The notes beneath the pieces are model-generated. The model ran no database searches and was not told the origin of the DNA. It was given only the letters and a program-made list of their open reading frames with translations. A DNA stretch of 64,000 nt from Nymphaea colorata (lineage: Eukaryota; Streptophyta; Magnoliopsida; Nymphaeales; Nymphaeaceae). The stretch is from the NCBI RefSeq assembly GCF_008831285.2, contig NC_045145.1:16260040-16324039 (forward strand). The letters run 5' to 3'. The position numbers and the translations under genes are program-made. Of this stretch, positions 1 through 14,000 are shown piece after piece (position 1 is the first letter of the stretch; the number at the start of each line of letters is the position of its first letter).

Positions 1-2043
1 TCACATGCTTATAATCCCCAGCTCAGTGACCATCATTGATGATGATGCGGTCCATGACCATGTAAGGAGAATGGGAGACCTGCAGGCCTCTTTTCCTGGT
101 GGTAGATTGTTGTGGTTAACCTCATGTTCACCTAGAGTATACCCAAATGAGATCTCCTTCAACAAGGATCAAAGTAAAATGACCAACCAAAAGAGGGTCC
201 CAAGCATGTGTCCCATCTAGTGGACAACCATGAGCAACGCATAGTCACCTGTAGTAGGCGAGATTCTGAAAGGCCACCCACCGGATGACCTGATCCTCAC
301 GCGATTCCGTCACCTAATTACATTCCAATCGAATTAAACACCTAGTTTATCCAAGCCACTGGTAATTGCTTTTCACCAACTTGACAGAAAGCAGCTTGTG
401 GCCACCCACTGTGCGGAATGGTGGCAACCAAACAAGCAACCGTGAGCAACAGCAACAACTGGCCGCCATTTAATGCAGGCATGCTTTGGATGCATCCTAA
501 GTTTGTCTAGAGCGCTTTTCTTGTGGTTTTTTTCACCTTGTATAATAGGAAAAGAAAATTCAGATTTCTGCTCTCAGCAAAGGGCACCGCGTCGATCCCA
601 AGTTTGTCCTTTTGGGTGAAAAATGGAAAGGGCCTGTTGTCCGGGCGATGATCTTAAATTTTACTACGGTGACCCGCAAATTTCCTTCTCATGTCCTTCC
701 CTGCAAAATCGGTGGAAGGTAAGGATGGGAACAAAGTTATTCTACTAAATCGACTGCTTATCCAGAAATAATGGAGCTTTCGTTTGTTGTCTTACCCACG
801 TTGCTTTTTTGGCCACTTCCATCGTAAAAACTTGAACGGTATTTGTCACCGGTCAAGGAGGTTTAACTCTTGAAGGAAAAGGCCAAATTCTGGAATCAGC
901 AACAATGCAATTACTTCCACAATGGCTACATTAGCTATTTTGTCATGGTTTGAACCAGAGAAGATCTGAGGCACTTCCCGGCTTTTTTTGGGGGTTACCA
1001 TTGAAGTGTTGTGCACGTAAGGCCAGTTAACAGGCTGCAGCTGGCCCAGGCCGGCCAGCACGGGCCGGCAGGCATGGTGCACCCGGGCAAGAATAGCAAG
1101 CCAGCAGGTTGGACCAGGCCAAGTGCCAAAGCCCTGGCTCAGAGCCACAGTGTTGATGCTCCAGGCAACTGACAACTCATGGGTTGACACATTTTTCTAA
1201 AGTAGAGGAGAGTGGAAACGCGGATCGATTCGGGAAGAAGGCGTTTGAGGCCAGCCGAGACTAGTGACCTAAAAATAGGTTGGATCCGGCATTAGGATTT
1301 TGTCATTTCTGACATGTATCATCTAACCTGCATTTTATGAATTCGACCCGATTACTAAGGGGATATGAATGTATCAGTGATTCGAACCAGCAACTGGTGG
1401 CTACCAATGTCAGACCACATGTTTTTTCCTGATACCAATAACATATTTTATTATGCTAAAACTGGGTTTTAGCACTCATTTTCCCCTTGTCCTTGCTGCT
1501 ATGTTCCTTCGTCATTGAAAGAAGTGCATACTTTTTAGTCCCACTTTTCTCGACAGATTGAACACCAAATTAACAGTTGCCTTCTATAAGAAATGTCCCC
1601 ACCTCAACTTTTGATCCCATAGTTTCTCACCAGCACCCGAACTTCACAGTGGCACCAAGCAATTGCTCTCATCAGCTAACATCTTTCCCAAATGATAACT
1701 CGGCCATGCCTTTTATTTCCTTTTTTCATCTTGTTATCTCCCCGGCCCCCCCTGGCCGACTTGCATCTCTTTAGATCGGGATAATCAGCTGCATGGGCCG
1801 AGCCACCTGGCCTGTCGGGACTGTGCCCATTGCATATATAGCCGAAAGAGTGGCCTAGATTTGGCAGAAATGTACAGAACGCCTTGTTCCGCTGTCACAA
1901 GAAACATGTGGACGACAAAGACTGTGTCTGAAGTACTGCTTGAAATTGATATGATCTATTTTGTCATTAGGCAAAACAATGTTTGAGTTGTGATTTGTCG
2001 AAGTGAACATTCGTGAGAACAGATGCATGGCAGCAAGGGTAGA

Positions 2044-2225
2044 GTCAGTAATTTTTCATTTAGGAGCCAAATTAAAGTTTTTAAATTTTGATCATAACTG
2101 AAATATCATTTTTCAAAATTTTTTATATTGAACAAGTGAAATTTTCTAATTTACATGTAATTTTTTTTGAAAAAAAAAATAAAGTGAAGCCATGGCTCAT
2201 GCAAACCCTGCCGTGGCTCCAACCC
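2044..2225 (+). repeat. dispersed AT-rich repeat, copy A
   Basis: Shares the segment attaaagtttttaaatttt and following AT-rich sequence with copies at 24009-24155 (same orientation) and 32990-33117 (reverse orientation). It ends in a GC-richer stretch with the words 'ccatggctc' and 'ccgtggctcc'. Copies A and C also share 'ttatattgaacaagt'. No clean target duplication remains, so the class is unknown. It is probably a decayed MITE. Confidence 0.55.
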
Positions 2226-3170
2226 TACTTGACAGTGTCCTGCAGTTGCCTCGAGGGGCACAACGTATAGTTTTGATTTTCATTGACGTCCTGCTCCTGG
2301 GCTGCAAGAGGTGGTAGAGCGTGGGGCGCCAAGCCGACGGTACTCCGCCGGAATATCCGGAAGCCATAGCCGGATTAACTATTGGTAAGAATTTTCAAAT
2401 GTAAATTGACAGGACAATATACCAACGTAGATCTCGAATCAATACATTGCTTAATAGTATATACACATTCAATTCTTTTTTTGCTTTACTCAAAAAGGAA
2501 ATAAAATACCTGTGGGATGTATCAATTAAAGATCAAGTTGAGTAGAAAATATTGGTAAACAGAGTTCAAGAAACGATGTCATTCGAATTAAGATTCACAA
2601 CTTCAGATAATGTCAAGCCCGATCTGTGACATCATTACCTTTGCTTGATACCCACTCAAACACATCGTACTTCCTCTTTTCTTATGGCTAATATGAAGAA
2701 CAAATTGAGACAAATATATCGCTTTCTCTCGTGTCGGTACTCGTTGTACATTTTGTGAGTGACAGTTGTCACTTCTTTTATTTGGCTCTTCTTGGGCGCC
2801 CTCCATTATTGAAGGTTTGACTTGAGAACAACAACGTGACGGTGATCTTTGCTGCTCTGTGCTTCAGAATAATTGCCGGTCTCTTTACTGAAAGTTGGGT
2901 TCCAGATTCTGATTCGTTTGTTCATTTCACACAGCTTCTCTTAATCCCATTTGCTAGTGCAATTTTTTTTTCCGATAACATTGATTCTCTGCTTCCGTTC
3001 GAACATATCACTTCCTGTATTTTTTTCCTTTTACTCTTCTGCTGAATGAAGAGGAAGCCTTGGTGCGCCATCTGCATGTTGGTGATCAGTGAATAAAACT
3101 CTCGACCTTGAAACAAAGGAAGGGAGTTGGTGAGTGAGGTAAACTCTCAACCTTGAGAACCAAAACGATA

Positions 3171-3194
3171 GAGAGGGAGAGAGAGAGAGAGAGA
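3171..3194. repeat. (GA)n microsatellite
   Basis: Nearly perfect run of GA dinucleotides. Confidence 0.9.
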
Positions 3195-4942
3195 TGCCAG
3201 TATGCCTCCTTTGGTGTCAAGCTTTTCCAACCTAACCTGACAAATACCTCGAACGGCTGTATCCCTTTACCAAGTGAGATTCAGATGATATTGCGTCCCT
3301 ATTTTCAAGAGCAAATCCAATTGGACAATAAACTGGTTAGATGTGGTAACGAATACACGCAACCCGAACTTGTAATCGTCCAAGAAAGTCCTTAGGCTTC
3401 ACAGATAAAACGCCATGCATTTCCTGTGCCCTTCAAAGCTCAAACTAAAGACTCGCCTCGAATCCAATGTGGTTTGGATCCAGAGTCTTAAAAAGAAGAA
3501 GCTGAATATGATCGGCATTTGAAGTTCTTTGATGATGAAAGACAAACACGAGTGGAAAATACGTGTTAAAGTGGGCGGACATTCGAGTCCCTTTTTAAGG
3601 CGTAATAATGGGAATGCTCATTGAATGTGTAATTTAATCGCGGATCTCAAATCTATCCAATATTCATATCTTGGGCATCTACTGGCAGAAAGTATTTCTG
3701 CCACGGACAGTAGCATATCATAAAATCTTAACGGCTTTCCCTATCTAATGAATGAAAGGGATTGATTTGAATCATCCTTCTTGCACCTACCTCCAAATAT
3801 ATGCTTCGAGAGGAATCACGGACTGCAGATTGATGCCATAAAAACTTCTGATAAAGTACCTGCTGGTATAAAACTGCTGAACAAATTTAGGCTACGGAAA
3901 TAACACAATCGAACACTTCTTTTTTTTTCCAAAAAAGTGGTACCACAAATGTTTCTTACACACCTATAAGCTCTTAATTCATGTCATATTTCCTGTTTTC
4001 CAATTGATATGGGTCATATTGTGGTCGTGAATCTTCACGAGAAGAGATTTTTTTGCTGTTCCAGGGTCATGAGGGCTCCCCTCTATCCGGGAGAATATAT
4101 CCTGGTACATGCGCTCATATGCGTGAAATGAACTTCAAATTACGTATATATCCTGCATTTACCTATTGCAACCAAATAAGAGACAAGGTGAATCTGCCAA
4201 TGTACCAACTGAGTGGATACAATAAGCGCAGTCTGTACCATCTTTTTCAGATATTGGATAGATAATCGTACCAGCGACAACTTGCTTAGCTTACACCTTT
4301 GAATTGGCAACCAAAGGTAAATATTTGGGGAAAAACGACTTGCTAACTTGGTGGATAGTGTTGCCGGCGGTCGCTTTCTCGGGAACCAACGTGCTTATAC
4401 ACTACAACTGTCACTGGATCTCTCGTAACAACCAAAGGAACCAGCGACAGGTTCAACGCCCCTTCTGTTGAAGAGGCAGGCTCCTTTCGGCCAATGTTGG
4501 CAATACATTTAAGTTTAGCATATAAAGTATAGGCCGGGCCAAGACCACTATGTAACGACAAGACAAATGTCAACAAGTACAAAACCTGTAACATGCATTG
4601 ACATTTGCTAATATACAGCAAAAAACTGATTGTACACCATCAATGCACCCGCATGAGTGATGCTGCAGTTTGTATCTCAACCTCTACACTCGACGAACGA
4701 GAAAGGCAAACCGAATAAATGAATAAAACAAAATTTACAAAGCCGCTCCTCCCACTTTTCTACCAAACCGAAGAGCCGAGATATGTGCATGAAATGACCT
4801 TCAATGGCAGATGAAAGCAAAGGAGAAATTACTAGCTGCATTAGAACATCCGCAACCTGCTTCAAGGGGAGAAGACGAAATACAGGAATCTGCCAAATGT
4901 GCACCCTGACACGAGGGGAGGTCGACCTTATGTACTTAAGAA

Positions 4943-7900
4943 CTATCCAAATGGTGAAGGCACCGGCCCAGCTTGTGAATCGGATCTCTTGATGCTGCCC
5001 ATGCCACATATACTGCAACCATGACCAGTAAGAGCTGCAAATTTAGCACCGCAAAGGTCACATGCATCATGTCCAATGGTGGACAATCGACTAAGGGTAG
5101 CAGCACAAAACTGAGAAGCATCCTCCAAGGGGTCGATTGACTTGTTGGTTAGCCCTCTTTGCACACATATGTCGATCAAACTTCTAAGCTCATCCTGCTT
5201 ACCAGGGGGCGCTTTCGAAAGAAGAAGATCCAACATTGACTTTGCATAACCGTAATTTTGAACCTCCATGTTTCGCTTAATTGAAGTCCTTATGCAGTTT
5301 ATCCGGTGCTTTGCAAGAAGAGGCAAAGAACCAAGATGACGTGAAAGCCTTGCCATCTCTTCTTTTGCACTAATTGCACTTGGACCTTGCACCTTCTGCA
5401 GACGACCAATTTCCTGCAGCAAGAAACAGATTAACGCATTAAAAAAGAAGCTTCCACTACCACGGCATCAACTATTGTCACCAATATCGTTCTCAGGTTT
5501 TGTACGAAGAAGACCGTTTTTCTTTCTGCAGAAAATATCGGGAAAATCTAGGCATTTTCTTTAAAGAAAAAACATAAAAAGTAGGTAAAAAATGAGAAAC
5601 TAAATAAGACAAAAAAAAATTAAATAAGACCATAAAAATGATGTTTCAATTATGATAAATAATTTAGTTTACGTTTAAAATTTAATCCATGATGATATTA
5701 ATGACAAGAGAGGGAAAATTTGAAAAAATTGGAAGGAAAATACAAAAAAAAAAAACAAAAATAATGCAATGAAACACATTAAATGGATTTTTGTTCTTTT
5801 TTCCTTTTTAGCATTAATATCATTTTGTTGGGAAAATGTGTCATTTGCGACAATGATATCAACAGAGTTAATTAAATAATCATTACAATCAGAAACAAAA
5901 ATTATTGGCAGCATTAGTACAAGAAATTGATTATGGGCTGACCGCGAGCATGCAATAAGCCCCTGTGATACCTGAAGGAGTGCAACAGCAACCTTGTACT
6001 GGGCACAAATGCTGGCTTGGGCTTTAACATCTGCTCCCTGAGACAAGTCTTTAGCCAACGCTAGAAAAGCCTCATCCAAGCACGATAGAGCATCGGTAAG
6101 TTGATTTTGTTCAAGGTGTGCAAGAGCAGTCTTGAAACATACTGGAGCAGCTGCTCCACGAGGAACCTGAAAAAAAAAAGAACAAAATAAGCAAGAGAGC
6201 ATCAGAATATACTATTTAATTATGTAACAGCATTGGTCCATACTTGTCCAAGGCGCACAGCTATTGGTGCAGCAGGAGTGGATTTTCCTCCATTAGTTCC
6301 AACATTGGCTTCTTGAGACACAAGGACACCAAGATCAATTGGTTGGGCAGCGACCGGAGCTGGAGCAGCAGCTGCTGATGGTTGAGGGGCCACTGACTGA
6401 GGAACGACAGACTGTGGTGGAATGCCACCATCTGGAAGCCCAATGGACTCGAGGGAAATTGCAGACGGTTGAGAAGCAACCTGAGGAGGCACTCCACCAT
6501 CAGGAAGACCAATGTTGATGGGAGTATTAATTTGGTTAGAAGACACTGAGCTGCTTTCAGGAACCCTTGGCTGATCCAGACCCCCAAAGTATTTTGCTGG
6601 CGGTGCCAAGGATGCTGCCACTTCCAAGGATGATATGGTGTTCTGAAAGAAATCTTCTGGTATTGGTCCAGCAGATACACCCATTCCCATCACCATAGCA
6701 GTAGGTTCTGCAGTTGGAGCAGCAACCAATGTAGGAGAGAAAGCCGCAGTGGGAGGAACAGTTGCCATAGGAGGAAGAGTGGCTGTGGTTGAAACAGGAA
6801 ATGGCTGGGAAAATGCTGCTGTAAAATCTTGGGAGCCTCCAGGTGAGGACCTAGCCCTTATGGGAGGGCCCAATCCATCACCAAGTTTGAATTGTTTGGT
6901 TGCTTCTTTGATCTTATTGACATCAACTGTCGCCCCAGCAGTTGGTTTCTCTTTAATTTTTATAACTATTTTCTTTTTGGAAGTACCTTCTTCTTCATCA
7001 CTGCTGCTGCCATCAACACCATAAGGTTTCTTAAATTCTTCTTCAGCTTTCGCTTGCTCATCTGCAGTGGGACCTGCAGTTGGTTTCATTAAGTTTGCTA
7101 AGCTGTTCAAAGAATCTGCCTTTGTCTCTCCATCAGCTGATGCCTTATTCTTCTTAGAAGGGAACTTGATCAAAGCCGTTCCCATCCCATTTGATTTGTT
7201 TTCTCCGTTCAACGCTGTAATTGTTTTTACCAGACTGTCTTCCCTTACTTCAATCACATTTCCTCTTCCTTTCATTACACCCAAATAAACCCCGATATGA
7301 TCTGCAATGATGGATGGGATTGTTCCATCAAAGGTTTTCATGTAGGGCATCACTTCACCTGCTAGCTCCCATTGAGGTATAGATTTCAGGTCAGTTGGTG
7401 TCTTTATTTCCCAGTTTCCTCCACCCCATTCAGGGCCCTTTGGGACCATACTTTCAGCTGCAAAGTTGGCAAAAATGCCTTGTGTCCAACCTGTTGATCG
7501 TATCCTCAAAATTCTCTCACAGTATCGCCTTAGTTCTGAATCAGTTCCCACATCTTCTAATTTTTGAGCAAGGTTCCGCATAGCGCTTGGGTTCAAATGA
7601 CAGATGAACAGATCAAGCATGCTTTGAAAATCAGTAATAGCCTCAAAGGTTTCTTTGGCACTATCAAATTGACCATGCCTGCAGTTGCAATACCATATGA
7701 TATAAGTACAGGAATGCTAGGAAAAATCAAACAGGAAAAATCAAACACCAGAAATTAAGAGTAGAAGCATTTGTTCTCTTCCACTATAACATATGAGTTA
7801 GCTGGTAGCACATTGAAGTTGTGCTCTCTACAAGTAGCTTCATTGTGTTGTTTGAGGATATCACGTTGTCTGTCACATCACATTATTTGGGTGGCAACAA

Positions 7901-10900
7901 TTTCAACTAATTCAAGGAAAAAGGAAAACTGAAAATATGTATTCATTTAGTATGTTATAAACAATGACACTACATTAACAGTCACCTTTCACATCACAAA
8001 TATGGTCCCCTATGGCCTATACTCCAGAGTTCCTGTACATTTACCAGATACAAACCACAGCCATCACCATCCTCAATGGAATATCAAGACATGTAAAATC
8101 TATCATCCGTTTCCAGGTATCATTGATCGACCTGGGCGTTTGCACTTTGCAGATTGTCTTCTGTGCTAGTGAATCAAGTTTCAAAACCATTAATATTCTT
8201 GCCAAGGGAGAAAAAGCTGCAAATGCAAATTGGGTAAGCAAAAACTGTTTTTCAAAATATGGATCAACATGAAGGCAACCATCACTAAGCTGTCACTGAC
8301 TCACTGGTCAATAAGCAGAGCAGCACTGTAGTAGCTGCAATGCATAATTACGACATCGCATTTGAGAACAAAATGGACATTTTAAAAAAAGCTCCCATTC
8401 AATAAATCAGACTTAGCAATTGATGGACCAGCAGATAATTCTTCTGAAATCAGAAACAAATGGCAGCACAAACAGAATTACATTTTCCACATCCATTAGC
8501 CCTCAAAAGTGATGTGCAAGAACACTACGTACTTGATGCATGAATATCCCAGGTGGCGGAAGCGATAAAATAACTGGGAAGTGGGAGGACATTGTGGATA
8601 GTCCCTTGACCGTAGAAACTCATCCTTCAAAACAGAAAGAGCTGTAGAAAATCGGAGAGCTTTGATTGCATACATACAGCGCAAAACCTGTGTGAATTCT
8701 GCACATCATTACAACCACCGCAGGCAGAAAAAATAAACGCACAATGAGGTTACCTGAGTAAACTGTGGACCAGCTTGAGCTAATGCCACAGCAAGGTCAC
8801 CACAAGCTGGAGGGCCTTTTGCTAGAATGTCAAGGGACCTTGAAGATATTCTCAAGCTATCAAACCTTCATCAGACAGTAATTTAGAAATAATCAGCATT
8901 CAGTATTACAATAATAAAATTATCAAAATCATGTTCCCACTTTGGTCCGAACTCAAACACTTAGGCAAAAAGGTCTGTGGTTAGAAATTTGAAGACTATT
9001 CAAAATACAATTACAGCAGAAGCTGCTTTCAAGAGAAAAAGAACACCTTGAGGTCAACTGGTATAGAATCTCTGGCACGTTGATCTTCTGCTCAAAACTT
9101 TGTTGCATAGTAGCAAACCCAATGAGAAGAGGCTCAAGCAATCCAACTAGACAACTTCTGATCTCTACCCCTTTCTTTTGCCTTGGGTTTATGTCAGTTG
9201 GAGATGCAAGCAGTATTCGATCATTCAGAGCACCAACCAGCACTAAATGTGAAAAATTATCTTGATTATTCGGAAGAAATGAATGGAAGAACTATTAAAA
9301 AGAATAAAGTTATCATCATATGTCATTAGAGCCAGTGCATTGGCACTTACAATCATATATTTCAGCCACCGTTAAGAAAGTTCACAGTTCAACAACCCAG
9401 AAGAGATATGAATCTGAAGTCAACCTAAGTTACGGGAACCTTTACAACCTCATAAACCAAGTACAATGTGATAAGCCTAACTGTAAAGCTTAAAGTGACA
9501 ACAATATCATCAGAAACATTAGTTTAAAATTGAAATCTTTAACAACTCAAACCACAAAGACATGTGGAGAATCATTTTAAACTTCACGACTGAGTCCTCC
9601 CAACAGCCTAGCACTTCAGTGATGCATGATGCATCGTACAAAAAATCATCAATATGGACACCAAAACTATTCAACACAATGAATTCATGGACTGATGAGA
9701 TTTTCAGTTTCTTCCATGGATGATTAGCAAATCAAGCTGCTTGTGCACAACTTTGGTTCTACCAGTTTAAAGATCAGAACATGCAAGATAGAGCACAGAT
9801 GCAAAATTATCAAACGGAGACCAGTTTTACACACACACTAGAAAACTAAATGGTGGTTCAGAAGTTTGGTGTGCCCATGTCTGCCCTAAGGTCAATGACA
9901 GCATTTTTAGTTAATCTAATGTTCTTGGTAGATTATCTCAGTGTTATCCGTATCATGCGATACCAAAAACCTATACGATACACTATACACTTGTGTACCG
10001 TAGGCATATCGGCCATATCGTGCAATACGGGGCTGTATTGTACGATACGGCCGATACACCCCTATATCATATGATACGGGATAAAATGAATTTTTTGTAT
10101 TTTTTTACAAAAGAACCTCTCGCTTCTTTCCAAACATGTCTAAAAGTTGTAAGAGGGGGAAGTTTTACTAGTTTCTTTTACAAAATTTGCCCACTTATGT
10201 GAAAAATCATTGATTTAGAGGAGAACTTGCTGGTGGAGAAGAAGGTTTACTCATGACCCCATGGAGATGATGAGACCTTGAGTGATGATAATCATAATAT
10301 ATTATATGTCTTGAACTTGTAATGTAATCTAAAACACTTTAAAGTTTAAACATTAAAGTTGTGATAGACACTTATTATGTTATTATGAATTTCTTATTTC
10401 TCATTTCTAAAAGTAATGTTAATATATTATGACATATGAATGATGTGACGAGTCTTTTTATATATAACACATTTTTTTCCAAAACTTTATTTGTTTTTCC
10501 TAAGTTTAACATTTTTTTCTAATTTGTTCTCTTTTTTCTATTTTTAAAATTTTTTTTATGAATTAAAATTTTAATTTATGATACCCTATGCTACGTTTAT
10601 GATACGCTACGATACAATGTATAGGTCGGCCCAACCGATACACGTTACGATACGCCTTTTACAACATTGGATTATCTTGTTACAAGCCATACTTTGGATC
10701 ATATGTTTAGGAAATAAACTCATGACCTTTTGAGCATCAAAATATTCCGATGCTTTGTGAAACCTTAATTTTTTCATGCTCTTGATTTTTCTTTTCACAG
10801 ACTAATAATGTGCTCCAAAGGTTCTTATTTGTTAAATAAACTGTCAGATCACATCCATCAAATTATTATGACCACTCACTCACTTGAACAAATGGCTTTA

Positions 10901-10960
10901 GGATATGAAACACAGGGCACCCAAATTTGAAGGCGCACTGCATACATACCACACAGAGAT

Positions 10961-11001
<41 letters not shown>

Positions 11002-14000
11002 ATTATAATCTGACCGAGGCCGGGTAGGTAAAAATAAAAAATTTGTAACAGAAAGCATCATAAACAACTGTTAAAAGCACCACAAACCATTGCTGCACCA
11101 AAAGATGCTCCTGTAGCATTTTTTTAGAATTTCAGTGACAAGTTTTTAATTCTTATGTCCAAGTATGTACATTTCCAAAAAAGAGCCTTGAAATCCAATT
11201 AAAAACAAATTTTATGCCCTAGAGAAGAGTCTGACTGTTGTTTTTTGAACTGTTAAAAGACAATTCACAGACCGGATTACAGTGAATTTTCTTTTAATAT
11301 ATATTTTTCGACATTTTAAACATATATGCACACTTAAAATTTCCAAACATGGCCATTTTCCTGCCAAAACAACTGCACAGCATCAAATGGCTAGATTTCT
11401 TTAAGCAGGAATCGCTTCAGAAATGCCTGCTCTCTCTCTTAAGTCTTAACGTCAATTGAGGATGGGGTTACTTAATAGCTGATGTTCTCATTTTGCATCT
11501 TTCTTTTATATAATTGTCTTCCTAGCACTCTTTGATATTATTACACCTGTTGGATGGATAGGAACATGCCAGAATTACCTGTTTACAGTTGCACGACTGA
11601 GTACCTGCTTAGGTCCTTGTGGTCAAGCCACCAACTTCTATGACCTTCCAAAATATGGCTAATGTCATTTTTAAATATTTCTCGCATAAATTCACACTTT
11701 GTCTTTTGTTTTTTATAACCTTTTATTCTTTCTTAGTGATTCACGATTTCCTTTAAATCAACAATGAGATAGTAACTGGCTTTATTAACATGGCTGAAAG
11801 GTCATTTTTCCCCAAAATGGGCTAAGCCTGTGATCATCATCATCCATCTGGTCCATTATTGGTCTCTTGGACACAAAGAGGTCAAGTGTTGTGCAGAATA
11901 CTAACTTTAGCTTATTAATTTTGTGACTATATAGTTGCACAAGCTTGAGTCAGAAGGTAACTAAGATTATGGAAGAAATAGCACCAGACTCATTTTCACT
12001 TTTAAAACTCAATTTTGCAGATACTGGCACTTATCCATCCAGTAATTGGAAATGATAGAAAAAAAGAAAAAAACCCACTTTTTGGCTTTTGCTTCTAGTT
12101 TGTATAGTCTGTCTTATAACAAGACCAAAACCACATATTTCCTCAAAGGTATCCTGAGATCTCTATTTGCTTGCAAGCCCACCACGTCATGGTCTATTGT
12201 ATTCAAAGGTCTAAATCTGTCTGGAGAGAATGCCCTAACGAGGTAAGAAAAATTGATGAGCATTGGCAGGGCAACTATCTCCCATGGTTTGAGTGTGCTA
12301 GTTTTCTCCCAATAAAGTATCATGAAACTAGTGAGACCCAGGTCTTTGGCTCAAACCGTAACTCCACAGCCACATGCAATGCAATTCACTGCTCTAGAAA
12401 CCATAGATAAATCAAGCTGGAATAAGTGGAATGGATAGGAATGTGCTTAGAAAACAAAGGGCAACTATCTCCCATGGTTTGAGTGTGCTAGTTTTCTCCC
12501 AATAAAGTATCATGAAACTAGTGAGACCCAGGTCTTTGGCTCAAACCGTAACTCCACAGCCACATGCAATGAAATTCACTGTTCTAGAAACCATAGATAA
12601 ATCAAGCTGGAATAAGTGGAATGGATAGGAATGTGCTTAGAAAATAAAAAGGCTCGGATGGTAGAGCAATATTGGATTGGTTCACTTGAAACTTGAAAGA
12701 CAGACAAAGTTCACTGAAAACAATTAAGTAACCTTGAACTGCAAAACCTACTAGATAGCAGGACCAAAAACTTCAGACTTGCCAGAAGTGTTCATAGATA
12801 TTTGTTGGCTTAAAAACCTAGAAGATCCTGCGCCATTTTGGAGATAATTCAACAATTGAAGAAAATGAAAACAGATAGAAACCAACTTGAAGACCTACCA
12901 GCATTGGGCATGCTGATTGATAGAATTGTCCGCACCATGCCATCCCATCCAAGGATTCCTATAACTGCAGAAGTTGAAAATAGAAGAGCAGGTCCAAGCC
13001 ACAAAAGCGATCTGAAGTGCTATGATGTTAAGGGAGTTGAAATAGCCACATGATGGATGGATAACAGAACACTAAATGGATCAGAAGGGCCATATTAAAG
13101 CAACAATGCAACAATAATGTCATTAATCACTTTCAGGATATTGAGGGGAAGCCTTTGTCAAAGGTAGAAGAACTACTTGCTAAGATCACAAGGTCCTTGG
13201 TAACAATCATAACACGATGAGTAGTCAATATTCCTGCAACATGACCTCTCAGGGTTTCCTGCCATTGAACCTTCAGAGGACAACAACATAGCATCTCGAT
13301 TAAAATTTAATTTGCAAACAACATTGAAACTTCAAAGTAATTAGGATCAATTTAGTATTCTCAATACATGAAAGAGAGAAATAATCTTTAAATGAAGCCA
13401 GGAAAATATTCCTATAGTGCATATACAAACATGTCTTATACTTTAGTTATTTGACCTCGTAATCAGAATACGGCCATTAGCTAACCCAGTTGCCAAAGAC
13501 ATTTATCAACACATTGAATAACTTTGGTTTTAGTATATAGATGTAGACGACGTCTAAGTGCAACATTGAGAACTTGATTTATTCAGTCCAGAGTCCAGAA
13601 ATATGAATAAGCAAGTGAAAGAATCAAGACAATTAAGGTAGCCACATAAACATTGATTACATGCTCCCCAATGGTGTAAAATCTATAGCCCTGCATAGCA
13701 AATCTTTTATGGTGCATTAAAGACCAGGAAGAATTCCTATTACAAAACAGCCACCATTACTCACATAATTGAAAACTGAAAAGTGAAAGCATCACCAAGT
13801 AAATTCGAAGGGGAAATCTCTAGACACAACTACAAATAGCATGTTTTTAAAGTGCACAATAATGCATACAGTAAGACCCGAAATGGTTGATATCCTAAAA
13901 AACCAGGTCGTAGTGGTGGTAAATATAAAAAAAAAAGATAAATTTGAAACTATATTGGCAAATCACGGTACCCCATACAGGCAGATACCTATTATTGGGC

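Larger units (their letters stand above)
1..4942. other. gene-free flank downstream of TWD40-2
   Basis: I see no convincing coding exon on either strand. The open frames here are short and match no family I know. The stretch holds one degenerate dispersed repeat (2044-2225) and a GA microsatellite (3171-3194). The last few hundred bases before 4942 are probably the 3' UTR of the minus-strand TWD40-2 gene, but no polyadenylation site can be fixed. Confidence 0.6.
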
